A stretch of DNA of 64,000 nucleotides from Streptomyces sp. NRRL B-3428 (GCA_000721375.1 JOGW01000008.1:62001-126000); one strand, 5' to 3'; positions 42,537 through 51,128 are shown, counted from the stretch's first letter. Notes: generated from the letters alone by a model not told the origin. Program-made: numbers and translations.

Positions 42537-43261
42537 GCGATCTCCCGCCCCTTTGCGAGGTCCTCGTGGTTGTCGATCTCGACCCACTTGACGTCGCCGA
42601 TGGGCGCCACGTCGATCTGGAAGCCGCGGTTCACGAGCTCCTGGTAGCCGTGCTCGTAGAACTGCTGCGGGTCGGCCTCGAAGACCGTCTTGAGCGCGTC
42701 GGCCAGCTCGTCGGCGGCCTCGCCCTCGATGAGGGTGACGCCGATGTACTCGCCGGAGGCCTCCGCCGGGTCCATCAGCTTGGTGATCTTCGTCATGCCC
42801 TTCTCGGGGTCGACGACGACCTTCATCTCCTCGTCCGCGAGGGACTTCACCGTGTCGATGGCGAGGATGATCTTCTTGCCGTTGCCGCGGGCGGCGAGCA
42901 GCGTGTGCTCGACGGAGACCGGGTGCACGGTGTCGCCGTTGGCGAGGATCACGTCGTGCTTGATGGCATCACGGCCGCACCACAGGGAGTAGGCGTTGTT
43001 CCACTCCTCGGCCTTGTCGTTGTCGATCAGCGTGATCTTCAGGCCGTACTTCGCCTCGAGCTCGGCCTTGCGGTCGTAGACGGCTTCCTTCTTGTAGCCC
43101 ACGATGATCGCGACCTCGGTGAGACCGATCTCGGCGAAGTTGCCGAGGGTCAGGTCGAGGATGGTGGTGTCGCCGTCGACGGGCACGAGGGCCTTGGGCA
43201 GGGTGTCCGTGTAAGGACGCAGACGCCGTCCGGCGCCTGCCGCAAGGACGAGGCCGATCAT
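42524..43261 (-). CDS. Nucleotidyltransferase, polyol/inositol-phosphate cytidylyltransferase-like
   Basis: It encodes 245 residues from ATG 43261, overlapping the upstream stop (ATGA). The start GLVLAAGAGRRLRPYTDTLP and then PKALVPVDG are the NTP-binding loop; ILANGDTVHP is the metal-binding Asp region; VKWVEIDNHEDLAKG closes the domain. The closest functional match I recall is inositol-1-phosphate or choline-phosphate cytidylyltransferase. Between two CDP-alcohol phosphotransferases, CTP use is the natural inference. Confidence 0.85.
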   Translation of the reverse strand: MIGLVLAAGAGRRLRPYTDTLPKALVPVDGDTTILDLTLGNFAEIGLTEVAIIVGYKKEAVYDRKAELEAKYGLKITLIDNDKAEEWNNAYSLWCGRDAIKHDVILANGDTVHPVSVEHTLLAARGNGKKIILAIDTVKSLADEEMKVVVDPEKGMTKITKLMDPAEASGEYIGVTLIEGEAADELADALKTVFEADPQQFYEHGYQELVNRGFQIDVAPIGDVKWVEIDNHEDLAKGREIACQY

Positions 43262-45075
43262 GCGGGTTCTCCTTCATCGTGTACGGCGGGTGCGCCCTGA
43301 CGGGCGGCGATCACCCAGAAGCGGATGCTCTCGGTGAGCACCACGAGTGCCACGAGCACGGCCATGACCGTGAGCGCGACAACGAAATCCTGCGCGGACA
43401 GCAGCGCCGCCGCGACGGCGACCAGAAGCGTCCTGCCCTCTTGCCCGGCGATCGCCCGCACGAGCCAGTGCGGGGGCGCTCCGGTGCCTCCGCGTATGCG
43501 GTACACCGTGTCGTAGTGATGGTAGGCGACCGCGGCCACCAGGCCGAAAGCCGCGGGCAGGGCCCCGTTCACGTCCGCATGGGCGGCGAGCACGAGCACC
43601 GTGCCGTACTCCGCGGCCCGGAAGACCGGGGGAACCAGCCAGTCGAGAGGACCGGTCAGCGGCAGCGAGAGCGCCAGGCCCGACAGGACGACGTAGAACA
43701 CCGCGCCGACGATGACCGACGAGGTGCCGCCGGTCGTCACGTTGGCGATCAGGGCGCCGGCGCCGATCAGCGCGAGAATCACCGGCGCGTACGGCATCGT
43801 CCGGCCGCCGCCGTTCCTGCGGATCTTCGAGATGTAAGAGGCCAGAGCACCGTTGTCCGCGAGATCGGCCAGTGCCCGGGCCGCCCGGTCGGTGCGCTCG
43901 GCCCTGCGCGTCAGCGACCGCAGAACGCGACCGGCCGTCGTGTAGAGGGCCGCGAAGGCGCAGCCGATCAGGAGCACCACGAGCGTGATCCGCGGAGTGG
44001 TGACCGCCGTCAGTACCGCTATCAGCGCCCACCGCTCACCGATCGGCAGCACGATCATCCGCCGCACCCAGACCGTCCAGCCGACGCTGTCCAGCTTGTC
44101 GGAGAGTGCTGCGGTGGGGCTGGTGTTGGCGGTGGCGTCGTGGTTGGCCTCGTTGAACGAGAAGTCCACGACGTGCCGGCAGGTCTGCAGGATCATCGCG
44201 CCCAGCGCGAGGGCCCATACGTCGTCACCGCTCGCGTTCGCCGCACCGAGCGCGAGGCCCGCGTAGTAGGCGTACTCCTTGGCGCGGTCGAACGTGGCGT
44301 CGAGCCAGGCGCCCATGGTCGAGTACTGCAGCGAGTAGCGGGCGAGCTGCCCGTCGGTGCAGTCGAGGACGAACGAGAAGAGCAGCAGCACACCGGCCGC
44401 GACGAAGCCCCAGCGCTCACCGGTCGCCGCGCAGCCGGCCGCGATCAGCGCGGTGAGCAGCGAGGCGGTGGTGACCTGGTTCGGGGTCAGGCCCCGGCGG
44501 GCGCACCAGCGGGCGATGTAGCGCGAGTAGGGGCTGATGAAGTACGTGGTGAAGAAGCCGTCGCGGGACTTCACGGCGGTCCGCAGCCGGATGGCTTCCT
44601 CGTCGACGGCGGCGACGGCCTGCCGCGCCTCGTTACGGGCCTGCGGGTCCACCGGGACGGTGGCGACGAGTGCGCCGAGGTCGGGGCGGTACAGCTCGGT
44701 GCCGTCCGCTTCGAGCGCGGTGGCCACCCGGTCGGCGAGCGCGTCCACGCGTACGACGGTGTCACCGGCCGCACCCGAGGCGGCCTGCTCCAGCGCGTGG
44801 CCGAACGCGGCGCGGGCCGAGGGGAGCACGGAGACGGCGCCGGGCAGGGCCGAGGCGCTGAAGCGGGGGTCGGTCAGGCCGAGACGCAGCGCGTGCTGAT
44901 GGCCGACGAAGCCCGCGTCGACGAGCGCGACACGCTCATCGGCCGGTACGGCGGCGAGCAGCGTGGCGGCGTCGGTCGGCGCCGAGGCGATCCGCACGTC
45001 GAAACCAAGGGCCCGCAGATCGCCTTCGAGCGACGAGCCGGGTACCGGCGAGCCGGTGAGGATGGCGGTCGACAG
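43258..45075 (-). CDS. Fused CDP-alcohol phosphotransferase (DUF5941-type), probable CTG start
   Basis: It encodes 605 residues if it starts at CTG 45075 (AAGGAG 9 bases upstream), or 579 from GTG 44997. The region between translates as LSTAILTGSPVPGSS and continues into the domain, with a TGA four codons above the CTG, so ATG/GTG cannot lie further up. Residues 1-170 form a soluble domain of unknown type. The middle has the CDP-alcohol motif DCTDGQLARYSLQYSTMGAW then LDATFD. The C-terminal 200 residues are membrane segments resembling the DUF5941 region (from memory). First gene of the polymer/lipid cluster. Confidence 0.8.
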   Translation of the reverse strand: MSTAILTGSPVPGSSLEGDLRALGFDVRIASAPTDAATLLAAVPADERVALVDAGFVGHQHALRLGLTDPRFSASALPGAVSVLPSARAAFGHALEQAASGAAGDTVVRVDALADRVATALEADGTELYRPDLGALVATVPVDPQARNEARQAVAAVDEEAIRLRTAVKSRDGFFTTYFISPYSRYIARWCARRGLTPNQVTTASLLTALIAAGCAATGERWGFVAAGVLLLFSFVLDCTDGQLARYSLQYSTMGAWLDATFDRAKEYAYYAGLALGAANASGDDVWALALGAMILQTCRHVVDFSFNEANHDATANTSPTAALSDKLDSVGWTVWVRRMIVLPIGERWALIAVLTAVTTPRITLVVLLIGCAFAALYTTAGRVLRSLTRRAERTDRAARALADLADNGALASYISKIRRNGGGRTMPYAPVILALIGAGALIANVTTGGTSSVIVGAVFYVVLSGLALSLPLTGPLDWLVPPVFRAAEYGTVLVLAAHADVNGALPAAFGLVAAVAYHHYDTVYRIRGGTGAPPHWLVRAIAGQEGRTLLVAVAAALLSAQDFVVALTVMAVLVALVVLTESIRFWVIAARQGAPAVHDEGEPA

Positions 45076-45484
45076 ACGAACTCACTCCTTGGGGGACCGG
45101 CGCTCGGCGCCGGGCGGCGTGCAGGTGGGGACCACCGGGCCGGCGGCCCGGGCGGCACGTCGGCTGAGGTTATCGGATGAATGGAAGCGGCCGTTCACCG
45201 CCCGTTCACGACCCGATCAAGGCGGAATGCAGGTGCGAGGCCGCCGTGTTCATCTTCCTTTATGCGGCGGGCAACTCACAAACCGCACCACGTGCGGTGC
45301 AGCGGTTGACGACGGCCCGCAGGCCTCTGACCTGCGGAGCGTTTGTGCAGGTCAGGGCACATGACAACGGTGTTCAATGCAGCGTTGCCAGATACCCCCC
45401 ACCCGTAGTTCACTGTGATCGCCGGCTCGTACGGGGGCCTGCGCACCACACCTGCGTACGACGAAACTCTGTAAGGGAGGGCCG
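45076..45484. other. Divergent intergenic region, 409 bases, with two palindromes
   Basis: It separates the polymer cluster from the CDF efflux gene and should hold promoters for both. ACCGCAC-CAC-GTGCGGT (45282-45298) and CCGCAGG-N7-CCTGCGG (45317-45337) are perfect 7-base inverted repeats, candidates for a metal-responsive operator or leader hairpin. Short open frames here have poor codon bias. Confidence 0.45.
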
Positions 45485-46420
45485 ATGGGAGCCGGGCACG
45501 ACCACGGGCACACAGGCGGCGATTCGGGCGGCACGGTGTCCGCCGCGCACACGGGGCGGCTGCGTATCGCGCTGTGCATCACGCTCGGGATCATGGTCGT
45601 CCAGATCATCGGCGGCATCGCGGCGAACTCGCTCGCCCTCGCCGCCGACGCGGCCCACATGGCGACCGACGCGCTCGGGCTCGGCATGGCCCTGTTCGCG
45701 ATCCACTTCGCAAACCGTCCGGCAGGACCGAACCGCACCTACGGCTACGCCCGCGCCGAGATCCTCGCCGCGCTCGCGAACTGTCTGCTGCTGCTCGGTG
45801 TCGGCGGATTCGTGTTGTACGAGGCCGTGGAGCGGTTCTTCACGCCGGCGGACACGAACGGCGGTCTCGCGATCGTCTTCGGCGTGATCGGACTCGTTGC
45901 GAATGTGATTTCGCTGTCCCTGCTCATGCGGGGTCAAAAGGAGAGCCTGAACGTCCGGGGCGCCTTCCTCGAAGTGCTCGCGGACGCACTCGGCTCGGCC
46001 ACGGTGATCGTCTCGGCGCTGATCATCCTGCTGACCGGATGGACGGCGGCCGACCCGATCGCCTCGATCGTGATCGGCCTGATGATCGTGCCCCGCACCA
46101 TCAAGCTGCTGCGCGAGACGCTGAACGTGCTCCTGGAGTCGGCGCCCAAGGGCGTGGACATGGAGGAGGTGCGCTCGCACATCCTGGCGCTCCCGGGCGT
46201 CGAGGACGTCCACGATCTGCACGCCTGGACCATCACCTCGGGGATGCCGGTGCTCTCGGCGCACGTGGTGGTCAGTGCGGAGCTGCTCGACTCCCTCGGG
46301 CACGAGAAGCTGCTGCACGATCTGCAGGGATGCCTCGGCGACCACTTCGACGTGGAGCACTGCACCTTCCAGCTGGAGCCGGGCGGGCACGCGGACCACG
46401 AGGCGAAGGTGTGTCACTGA
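45485..46420 (+). CDS. Cation diffusion facilitator (Zn/Co efflux, CzcD-like)
   Basis: It encodes 311 residues from ATG 45485, with GGAGGG upstream. A His-rich start (GHDHGHTGG) is followed by six membrane segments. Metal-site motifs are ADAAHMATDALG and EVLADALGSATV, and the cytoplasmic domain ends GVEDVHDLHAWTITSG. It exports divalent metals in exchange for protons. Palindromes upstream may be its operator. Confidence 0.92.
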   Translation: MGAGHDHGHTGGDSGGTVSAAHTGRLRIALCITLGIMVVQIIGGIAANSLALAADAAHMATDALGLGMALFAIHFANRPAGPNRTYGYARAEILAALANCLLLLGVGGFVLYEAVERFFTPADTNGGLAIVFGVIGLVANVISLSLLMRGQKESLNVRGAFLEVLADALGSATVIVSALIILLTGWTAADPIASIVIGLMIVPRTIKLLRETLNVLLESAPKGVDMEEVRSHILALPGVEDVHDLHAWTITSGMPVLSAHVVVSAELLDSLGHEKLLHDLQGCLGDHFDVEHCTFQLEPGGHADHEAKVCH

Positions 46421-46441
46421 GACACCCCTGGACCTGCCCGG

Positions 46442-46924
46442 TCAGGAGACGGCGCGGCGCACCAGCTCGGCGACGCGCTTCTCGACCGCGGGCGTCAGCT
46501 CGGTGATGGCGAACGCCGTGGGCCACATCGTGCCGTCGTCCAGGTTCGCGACCTGCTCGAAGCCCAGCGTGAGGTAGCGCGTCTTGAACTTCGCCGACGG
46601 TGTCACGAAGCAGAGGACCTTGCCGTCCCTGGCGTAGGCGGGCATGCCGTAATAGGTACGCGGGACGAGGTCGGGGCCGTTCTCCTTGATGATCTCGTGC
46701 AGCCGCTCGGCGATGACCCGGTCGGAGCCGGTCATCTCCTCGATCTTCCCGCGTACGACACCTTCGGGGTCCGCCTTCTCGGCGGCCTTCAGCTCCTTGG
46801 CCCGCTCCTTCATGGCCGCGCGCTCCTCGTCGGAGAAGCCGTCGTACGACTTCGCGCTGCTGGCTGGCGCCTTCTTCGCGGCGGTCTTCTTCGCGGCTGC
46901 GGTGGTCTTCTTGGGAGTGGTCAT
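46442..46924 (-). CDS. DUF1801/YdhG-like protein with histone-H1-like tail
   Basis: It encodes 160 residues from ATG 46924. Residues 1-26 are Lys/Ala-rich (KKTTAAAKKTAAKKAPASSA), as in HU/H1-type DNA-binding tails. The domain follows: YYGMPAYARDGKVLCFVTPSAKFKTRY-type (quoted in part). Family structure is known but function is not. The tail suggests nucleic-acid contact. It converges with the CDF gene, 21 bases apart. Confidence 0.85.
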   Translation of the reverse strand: MTTPKKTTAAAKKTAAKKAPASSAKSYDGFSDEERAAMKERAKELKAAEKADPEGVVRGKIEEMTGSDRVIAERLHEIIKENGPDLVPRTYYGMPAYARDGKVLCFVTPSAKFKTRYLTLGFEQVANLDDGTMWPTAFAITELTPAVEKRVAELVRRAVS

Positions 46925-47047
46925 CGGAGTGCCTTTCGCTGCGGGCGGCGTCTGTGACTCCAGGCTAGGAACCCGGGCAGGGCTTCGGCTTCTCCAAAAC
47001 TGCTTGATCATGGACAAGGCGACAAGACTCAGGGCGAAGGGATCTTC

Positions 47048-47569
47048 ATGGGTACGGATCATGAGTGGCGTGTACGGCCGGAGACGCAGGCCGACCGTGC
47101 AGCGGTGTACGCGCTGAACGCCGCCGCCTTCGACACCCCGATGGAGGCAGAGCTCGTCGACGCACTGCGCGCGGACGCGGACGCGTGGATCGACGGACTT
47201 TCGTACGTGGCCGAGACTCCGGAGGGCACGCCGGCCGCATACGCGCTGATCACCCGGTGCCTCGTGGACGACGAGCCCGCGCTGGTGCTGGCTCCGGTCG
47301 CCACGCTGCCGAAGTACCAGCGCCAGGGCGCGGGGCACGCGGTCATCGAGGCAGTGGTCGAGGCGGCGCGCGCCCGTGGCCAGGAGCGGCTTCTCACGGT
47401 CCTCGGCCACCCGAAGTACTACCCGCGCTTCGGCTTCACACCGGCTTCGGGCTTCGGTGTCCGCCCTGGTTTCGACGTGCCGGACGAGGCCATGATGGCG
47501 ATGGTCTTCGAGGGCGAGGGCCCCGTCCCTTCGGGCACGATCCGCTATCCGGCGGCTTTCGGGGTGTGA
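47048..47569 (+). CDS. GNAT N-acetyltransferase (YhbS-like)
   Basis: It encodes 173 residues from ATG 47048 with GAAGGGA upstream. The acetyl-CoA loop LPKYQRQGAGHAVIEAVV is near residue 95, followed by VLGHPKYYPRFGFTPAS. Substrate unknown. It is divergent from the DUF1801 gene. Confidence 0.88.
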   Translation: MGTDHEWRVRPETQADRAAVYALNAAAFDTPMEAELVDALRADADAWIDGLSYVAETPEGTPAAYALITRCLVDDEPALVLAPVATLPKYQRQGAGHAVIEAVVEAARARGQERLLTVLGHPKYYPRFGFTPASGFGVRPGFDVPDEAMMAMVFEGEGPVPSGTIRYPAAFGV

Positions 47570-47611
47570 GGCAACCGGGCCGGGGTGCGCAGGCGTCAGC
47601 CCTCACGAACC

Positions 47612-47634
47612 GCCCCGCTCCGGAGCGGCGGGGC
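47612..47634 (+). terminator. Hairpin after the GNAT gene
   Basis: It contains the perfect 14-base palindrome CCGCTCCGGAGCGG (47615-47628) within longer GCCCC/GGGGC arms, between the GNAT and idi genes. Confidence 0.55.
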
Positions 47635-47687
47635 ACAGCACCCGTCGAACTGCGGCAAACTTAGGGCTTCGACCCGAAAGGATGGTT

Positions 47688-48281
47688 ATGCCGATCACTC
47701 AAGGCACCGCGGCGAACAGCTCTCAGAACGGCTCCGCGGAAGCGATTTTGCTCGAACTGGTCGACGAGGACGGCAATACCATCGGCACGGCGGAGAAGCT
47801 CTCCGCGCACCAGGCGCCCGGGCAACTGCACCGGGCGTTCTCCGTGTTCCTCTTCGACGAGCAGGGCCGGCTGCTCCTGCAGCGCAGGGCGCTCGGCAAG
47901 TACCACTCCCCCGGCGTGTGGTCCAACACCTGCTGCGGGCACCCCTATCCGGGCGAGGCTCCTTTCGCGGCGGCCGCGCGCCGCGTCTGGGAGGAGCTCG
48001 GGGTCTCCCCCTCGCTGATGGCCGAGGCCGGCACCGTGCGCTACAACCACCCCGACCCCGAATCGGGCCTGGTGGAGCAGGAGTTCAACCATCTCTTCGT
48101 CGGCATGGTGCAGTCCTCGTTGCGCCCGGACCCCGAAGAGGTCGGCGAGACGGCGTTCGTGACGCCCGAGGACCTGCTCGTGCGGCATGAGCAGGGGCCG
48201 TTCTCGGCCTGGTTCATGACCGTGCTCGATGCCGCACGTCCCGCGGTCAAAGAGTTGACGGGTCCCAGCGCGGGGTGGTGA
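47688..48281 (+). CDS. idi: Isopentenyl-diphosphate delta-isomerase, type 1
   Basis: It encodes 197 residues from ATG 47688; AAAGGA is 5 bases upstream, better than for ATG 47682. Nudix-type fold: LHRAFSVFLFDEQGRLLLQR, the catalytic Cys in WSNTCCGHPYPGE, WEELGV, and EQEFNHLF with the catalytic Glu. It interconverts IPP and DMAPP and so supports the hopanoid genes 10 kb away. Its 3' end overlaps the convergent ATPase gene by 35 bases. Confidence 0.95.
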   Translation: MPITQGTAANSSQNGSAEAILLELVDEDGNTIGTAEKLSAHQAPGQLHRAFSVFLFDEQGRLLLQRRALGKYHSPGVWSNTCCGHPYPGEAPFAAAARRVWEELGVSPSLMAEAGTVRYNHPDPESGLVEQEFNHLFVGMVQSSLRPDPEEVGETAFVTPEDLLVRHEQGPFSAWFMTVLDAARPAVKELTGPSAGW

Positions 48282-48783
48282 CCAGCGGCTTGAGCGGCAG
48301 GGCGGCCCAGATCACCTTGCCGCCCGTCGCGGTGTGCTCCGCGTCGCAGGCCCCGCCGGCCTCGGCCGTGATCTCCCGTACGAGCAGCAGTCCGCGCCCG
48401 CCCGTCTGCCCCTGATCGGCCTCCAGGGCCTTGGGGCGGTACGGGTGGTTGTCCTCCACCGAGACCCGTACCCATTCGGCACCGACGGCCACTTCGACGG
48501 CCAGCATCGGCGAGAGAAGCGCGGCATGCCGCACGACGTTGGTGACCAGCTCCGAGACGATCAGAAGCAGGCCCTGCACGGTGTCGTCGGCGGCCGGAAC
48601 TCCCTGGCGGGCGAGCAGATCACGGACCGCGCGCCGGGCCTGTGGCACCGAGGCGTCCACGGACGGTGCGGTGAATCTCCAGACTCCCTCGTACGGCAGC
48701 GGCCCGGCCGATGGTCGGTCGGGGGGCACCCTGCCGTATTCGCGCATCTGCCGGTCGCCGCCCTCACGCTCGATTGTCACCAC
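48247..48783 (-). CDS. RsbW-like ATP-binding (anti-sigma regulatory) protein
   Basis: It encodes 178 residues from GTG 48783; GTG 48780 and ATG 48747 are alternatives. One HATPase_c_2 domain: N-box LIVSELVTNVVRHA, VSVEDNHPYRP and GRGLLLVREI. Streptomyces carry dozens of such small kinases or anti-sigma factors, often working with STAS proteins and PP2C phosphatases. The partner is not visible nearby. Confidence 0.88.
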   Translation of the reverse strand: MVTIEREGGDRQMREYGRVPPDRPSAGPLPYEGVWRFTAPSVDASVPQARRAVRDLLARQGVPAADDTVQGLLLIVSELVTNVVRHAALLSPMLAVEVAVGAEWVRVSVEDNHPYRPKALEADQGQTGGRGLLLVREITAEAGGACDAEHTATGGKVIWAALPLKPLVTTPRWDPSTL

Positions 48784-48914
48784 CCTTCGAGTTTGAGAAG
48801 GTTTTGGTCCGTACCGGATCGCAGACCGGAACTCGTCGCGTATCGACGGGATTTGACCGAGTGCGTATGACGGCGTCAGTTGTGCGACTGCTTTGTGTGC
48901 TTCTTGTTCTTACT

Positions 48915-49631
48915 TCAAGCTGTCGGGGATTCAGGCGGTTTGGGGCCTTCGGATTCCTCAACTCCACTTACCAGCTTGACGATATGACGACCAGCGATAC
49001 CCATCGCGATCAGACCCAGTCCATCGAAGAGCAGGGCGAGCGAGAAGAAGCACCCGATCACGTACAGACTGCTGCCCGGCCACTCGGCCAGGATGAGCAC
49101 ACCGATCAGCAGGCCGAACGCGCCCTGGACCAGGGTCAGTCCGAACTGCGGACCGCGTACCACGACGCTGCCGACCAGACGGAAGACACCGCCGGTCAGG
49201 AAGAGCAGCGCGGCGAACATGGTGAGCGCCTCGGCGGTGCCGTTCGGGTGGCGGATCACCACGACGCCGGCGGCGATGTTCAGGGCGGCGACGACCACGC
49301 CGAGCCAGAAGAAGTTGGAACCGCGCATCTGCAGGGCCTGCACGAGTCCGACGAGGCCGCCGATCAGGAGCAGCCAGCCGAACAGGATCATCGAGGTGAG
49401 GGTGGCGACGCCCGTGTAGACGAGGCCGACGAGGCCGGCGAGCACGAGGATCGCACCGAGCGCGGTCATCAGGCCCAGGCTGCGGCTGACCTGGCGGCCG
49501 GGTTCGCTGAGCCCCTTGCCGTCGGAGACGGGCGCGGGCTCCTGCACATGCCCCCGGCCGGGCTCCTCGACCGGTTCCTTGACCTGCTCCTCGCCCTGTT
49601 CCCTGCCGGCGGTGTCTTCAGGTGTGGCCAT
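48915..49631 (-). CDS. HdeD-family membrane protein
   Basis: It encodes 238 residues from ATG 49631 with GAGGGAG upstream. An acidic N-terminus of about 50 residues (Glu/Gly/Pro-rich) is followed by six hydrophobic segments with the DUF308 repeat pattern, for example LFLTGGVFRLVGSV and LIGVLILAEWPGSS. HdeD of E. coli is linked to acid resistance; the role here is unknown. Confidence 0.85.
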   Translation of the reverse strand: MATPEDTAGREQGEEQVKEPVEEPGRGHVQEPAPVSDGKGLSEPGRQVSRSLGLMTALGAILVLAGLVGLVYTGVATLTSMILFGWLLLIGGLVGLVQALQMRGSNFFWLGVVVAALNIAAGVVVIRHPNGTAEALTMFAALLFLTGGVFRLVGSVVVRGPQFGLTLVQGAFGLLIGVLILAEWPGSSLYVIGCFFSLALLFDGLGLIAMGIAGRHIVKLVSGVEESEGPKPPESPTA

Positions 49632-49698
49632 GTCATCTCCCTCGAGGCCGCCCCCTGGTCCGATCGTACGAGCCAGGGGTGCGGATAGCATCCGGCGC

Positions 49699-50496
49699 AT
49701 GTCCACGGATCCCCTGCCCCAGCTCGCCCATGCCCGCGGCGACGGTGTCGCGACCGTCGTGATCTCGCATCCGGCCAAGCGCAACGCCATGACGAACGAC
49801 ATGTGGCGGGCCCTGCCGCCGCTGCTCGACGAGCTCGCCGCCGACCCCGAGGTACGGGTCCTGGTCCTGACCGGCGAGGGTGCGACGTTCTGCGCGGGGG
49901 CCGATATCTCGGGTCTGGTGGAGTCCGCGGAGGAGGCGCGCGAGCTCGCCGTACGCGCCGAGGAAGCACTCGCCGCGTTCCCGAAGCCGACACTGGCGGC
50001 GGTACGCGGGCACTGCGTGGGCGGCGGCTGTCAGCTTGCGGCGGCGTGCGATCTGCGCTTCGTGACGGAGGGGGCGTCGTTCGGGATCACGCCCGCAAAG
50101 CTGGGAATCGTCTATGCGGCTTCCTCGACGCGGCGGCTGGTGGAGCTGGTCGGTCCGGCGACCGCCAAGTACCTGTTGTTCTCCGGCGAATTGATCGACA
50201 GTGCGCGGGCGCTGCGCACCGGCCTCGTCGACGAGGTGCACGCCGAGGGCGAACTGGACAAGCGGGTCGCCGAGTTCGCCCGCGTCCTGGCCTCGCGGTC
50301 GCTGCTCACCCAGGTCGCCGCGAAGGAGTACGCGCACGGGCGCACCGACCGCGAGGAGCACTTCAGTACGCAGATGCGCGACGGCGGCGACACCGAGGAA
50401 GGTGTCGCCGCCTTTCTGGAGCGCAGGGCGCCTCGGTTCAGCTGGACACCGGATCCTGCGACGCGGCCGAGTCGGGACGCATCATCGAGCGCATGA
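49699..50496 (+). CDS. Enoyl-CoA hydratase/isomerase family protein
   Basis: It encodes 265 residues from ATG 49699. Crotonase features: HPAKRNAMTNDMW, oxyanion loop FCAGADISGL, and AVRGHCVGGGCQLAAACDLR with Glu/Gly positions of the family (second acidic residue not obvious), then PAKLGIVYAAS. The precise acyl-CoA reaction is unknown. Its end overlaps the convergent DJ-1 gene by 59 bases. Confidence 0.88.
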   Translation: MSTDPLPQLAHARGDGVATVVISHPAKRNAMTNDMWRALPPLLDELAADPEVRVLVLTGEGATFCAGADISGLVESAEEARELAVRAEEALAAFPKPTLAAVRGHCVGGGCQLAAACDLRFVTEGASFGITPAKLGIVYAASSTRRLVELVGPATAKYLLFSGELIDSARALRTGLVDEVHAEGELDKRVAEFARVLASRSLLTQVAAKEYAHGRTDREEHFSTQMRDGGDTEEGVAAFLERRAPRFSWTPDPATRPSRDASSSA

Positions 50497-51091
50497 GCTC
50501 GACCAGGTGCGCCGGTGCCTTGTCCGGCGATCCCGCGTCGTAGGGCGGCTGCGGGTCGTACTCCGTCATGAGCTGCACGATCTGGGCGTGATCGTCGCCC
50601 GCGATCTTCCCCGCGAGTGCGAGGCCCATGTCGATACCGGAGGAGACACCGGCCGCGGTGACGTACTTGCCGTCGAAGACGACCCGCTCCCCGGTGGTCT
50701 CGGCGCCGTAGGCCGCGCACTGGTCCATGTAGAGCCAGTGGCTGGTCGCGCGGCGGCCCTTCAGCAGGCCCGCGGCGCCGAGCAGCAGCGAGCCGGTGCA
50801 CACGGAGGTGGTCCAGGTCGTCGAGGCGTCGACCTGGCGCAGCCACTCCTGGATCGCCTTGTTGTCGACGGGCACGTGCGGGCCGCCCGGGACGACGACG
50901 ATGTCCGGGCTCGTGACCTCGTCGAGGGACTTCTGGGCGACGACGCTGAGGTTGCCGCTGTCGTCGCGCACGGGTCCTGCCTGCTCGGCGACGAACACGG
51001 TCTCGGCGCCGGGCAGCGGGCCGAGCGTCTGGAACGGGCCGATGGCGTCTAGAGCGGTGAACTCCTCGAACAGGAGAATCGCGATCTGCAT
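50438..51091 (-). CDS. DJ-1/PfpI-family protein, isocyanide-hydratase-like (copy 1)
   Basis: It encodes 217 residues from ATG 51091. The nucleophile Cys is in TTSVCTGSLLLGAAGLL (about residue 100), with VVVPGGPHVPV before it. The arrangement resembles Pseudomonas isonitrile hydratase, which hydrates isocyanides to N-formyl compounds. It shares GERVVFDGKYVTAAGVSSG exactly with the next gene, so the two are recent duplicates. Context: three DJ-1-fold genes in a row. Confidence 0.85.
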   Translation of the reverse strand: MQIAILLFEEFTALDAIGPFQTLGPLPGAETVFVAEQAGPVRDDSGNLSVVAQKSLDEVTSPDIVVVPGGPHVPVDNKAIQEWLRQVDASTTWTTSVCTGSLLLGAAGLLKGRRATSHWLYMDQCAAYGAETTGERVVFDGKYVTAAGVSSGIDMGLALAGKIAGDDHAQIVQLMTEYDPQPPYDAGSPDKAPAHLVELMRSMMRPDSAASQDPVSS

Positions 51092-51128
51092 GGGGTCCCT
51101 CCCCGGGTGTCGGAAACGGTGTCGGTGA

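Noticed and set aside
37954..45075. Classical teichoic-acid cluster
   Set aside because: No TagF/TarF-type polymerase, TagO or TagA homologue is visible; the exporter alone is not enough for that label.
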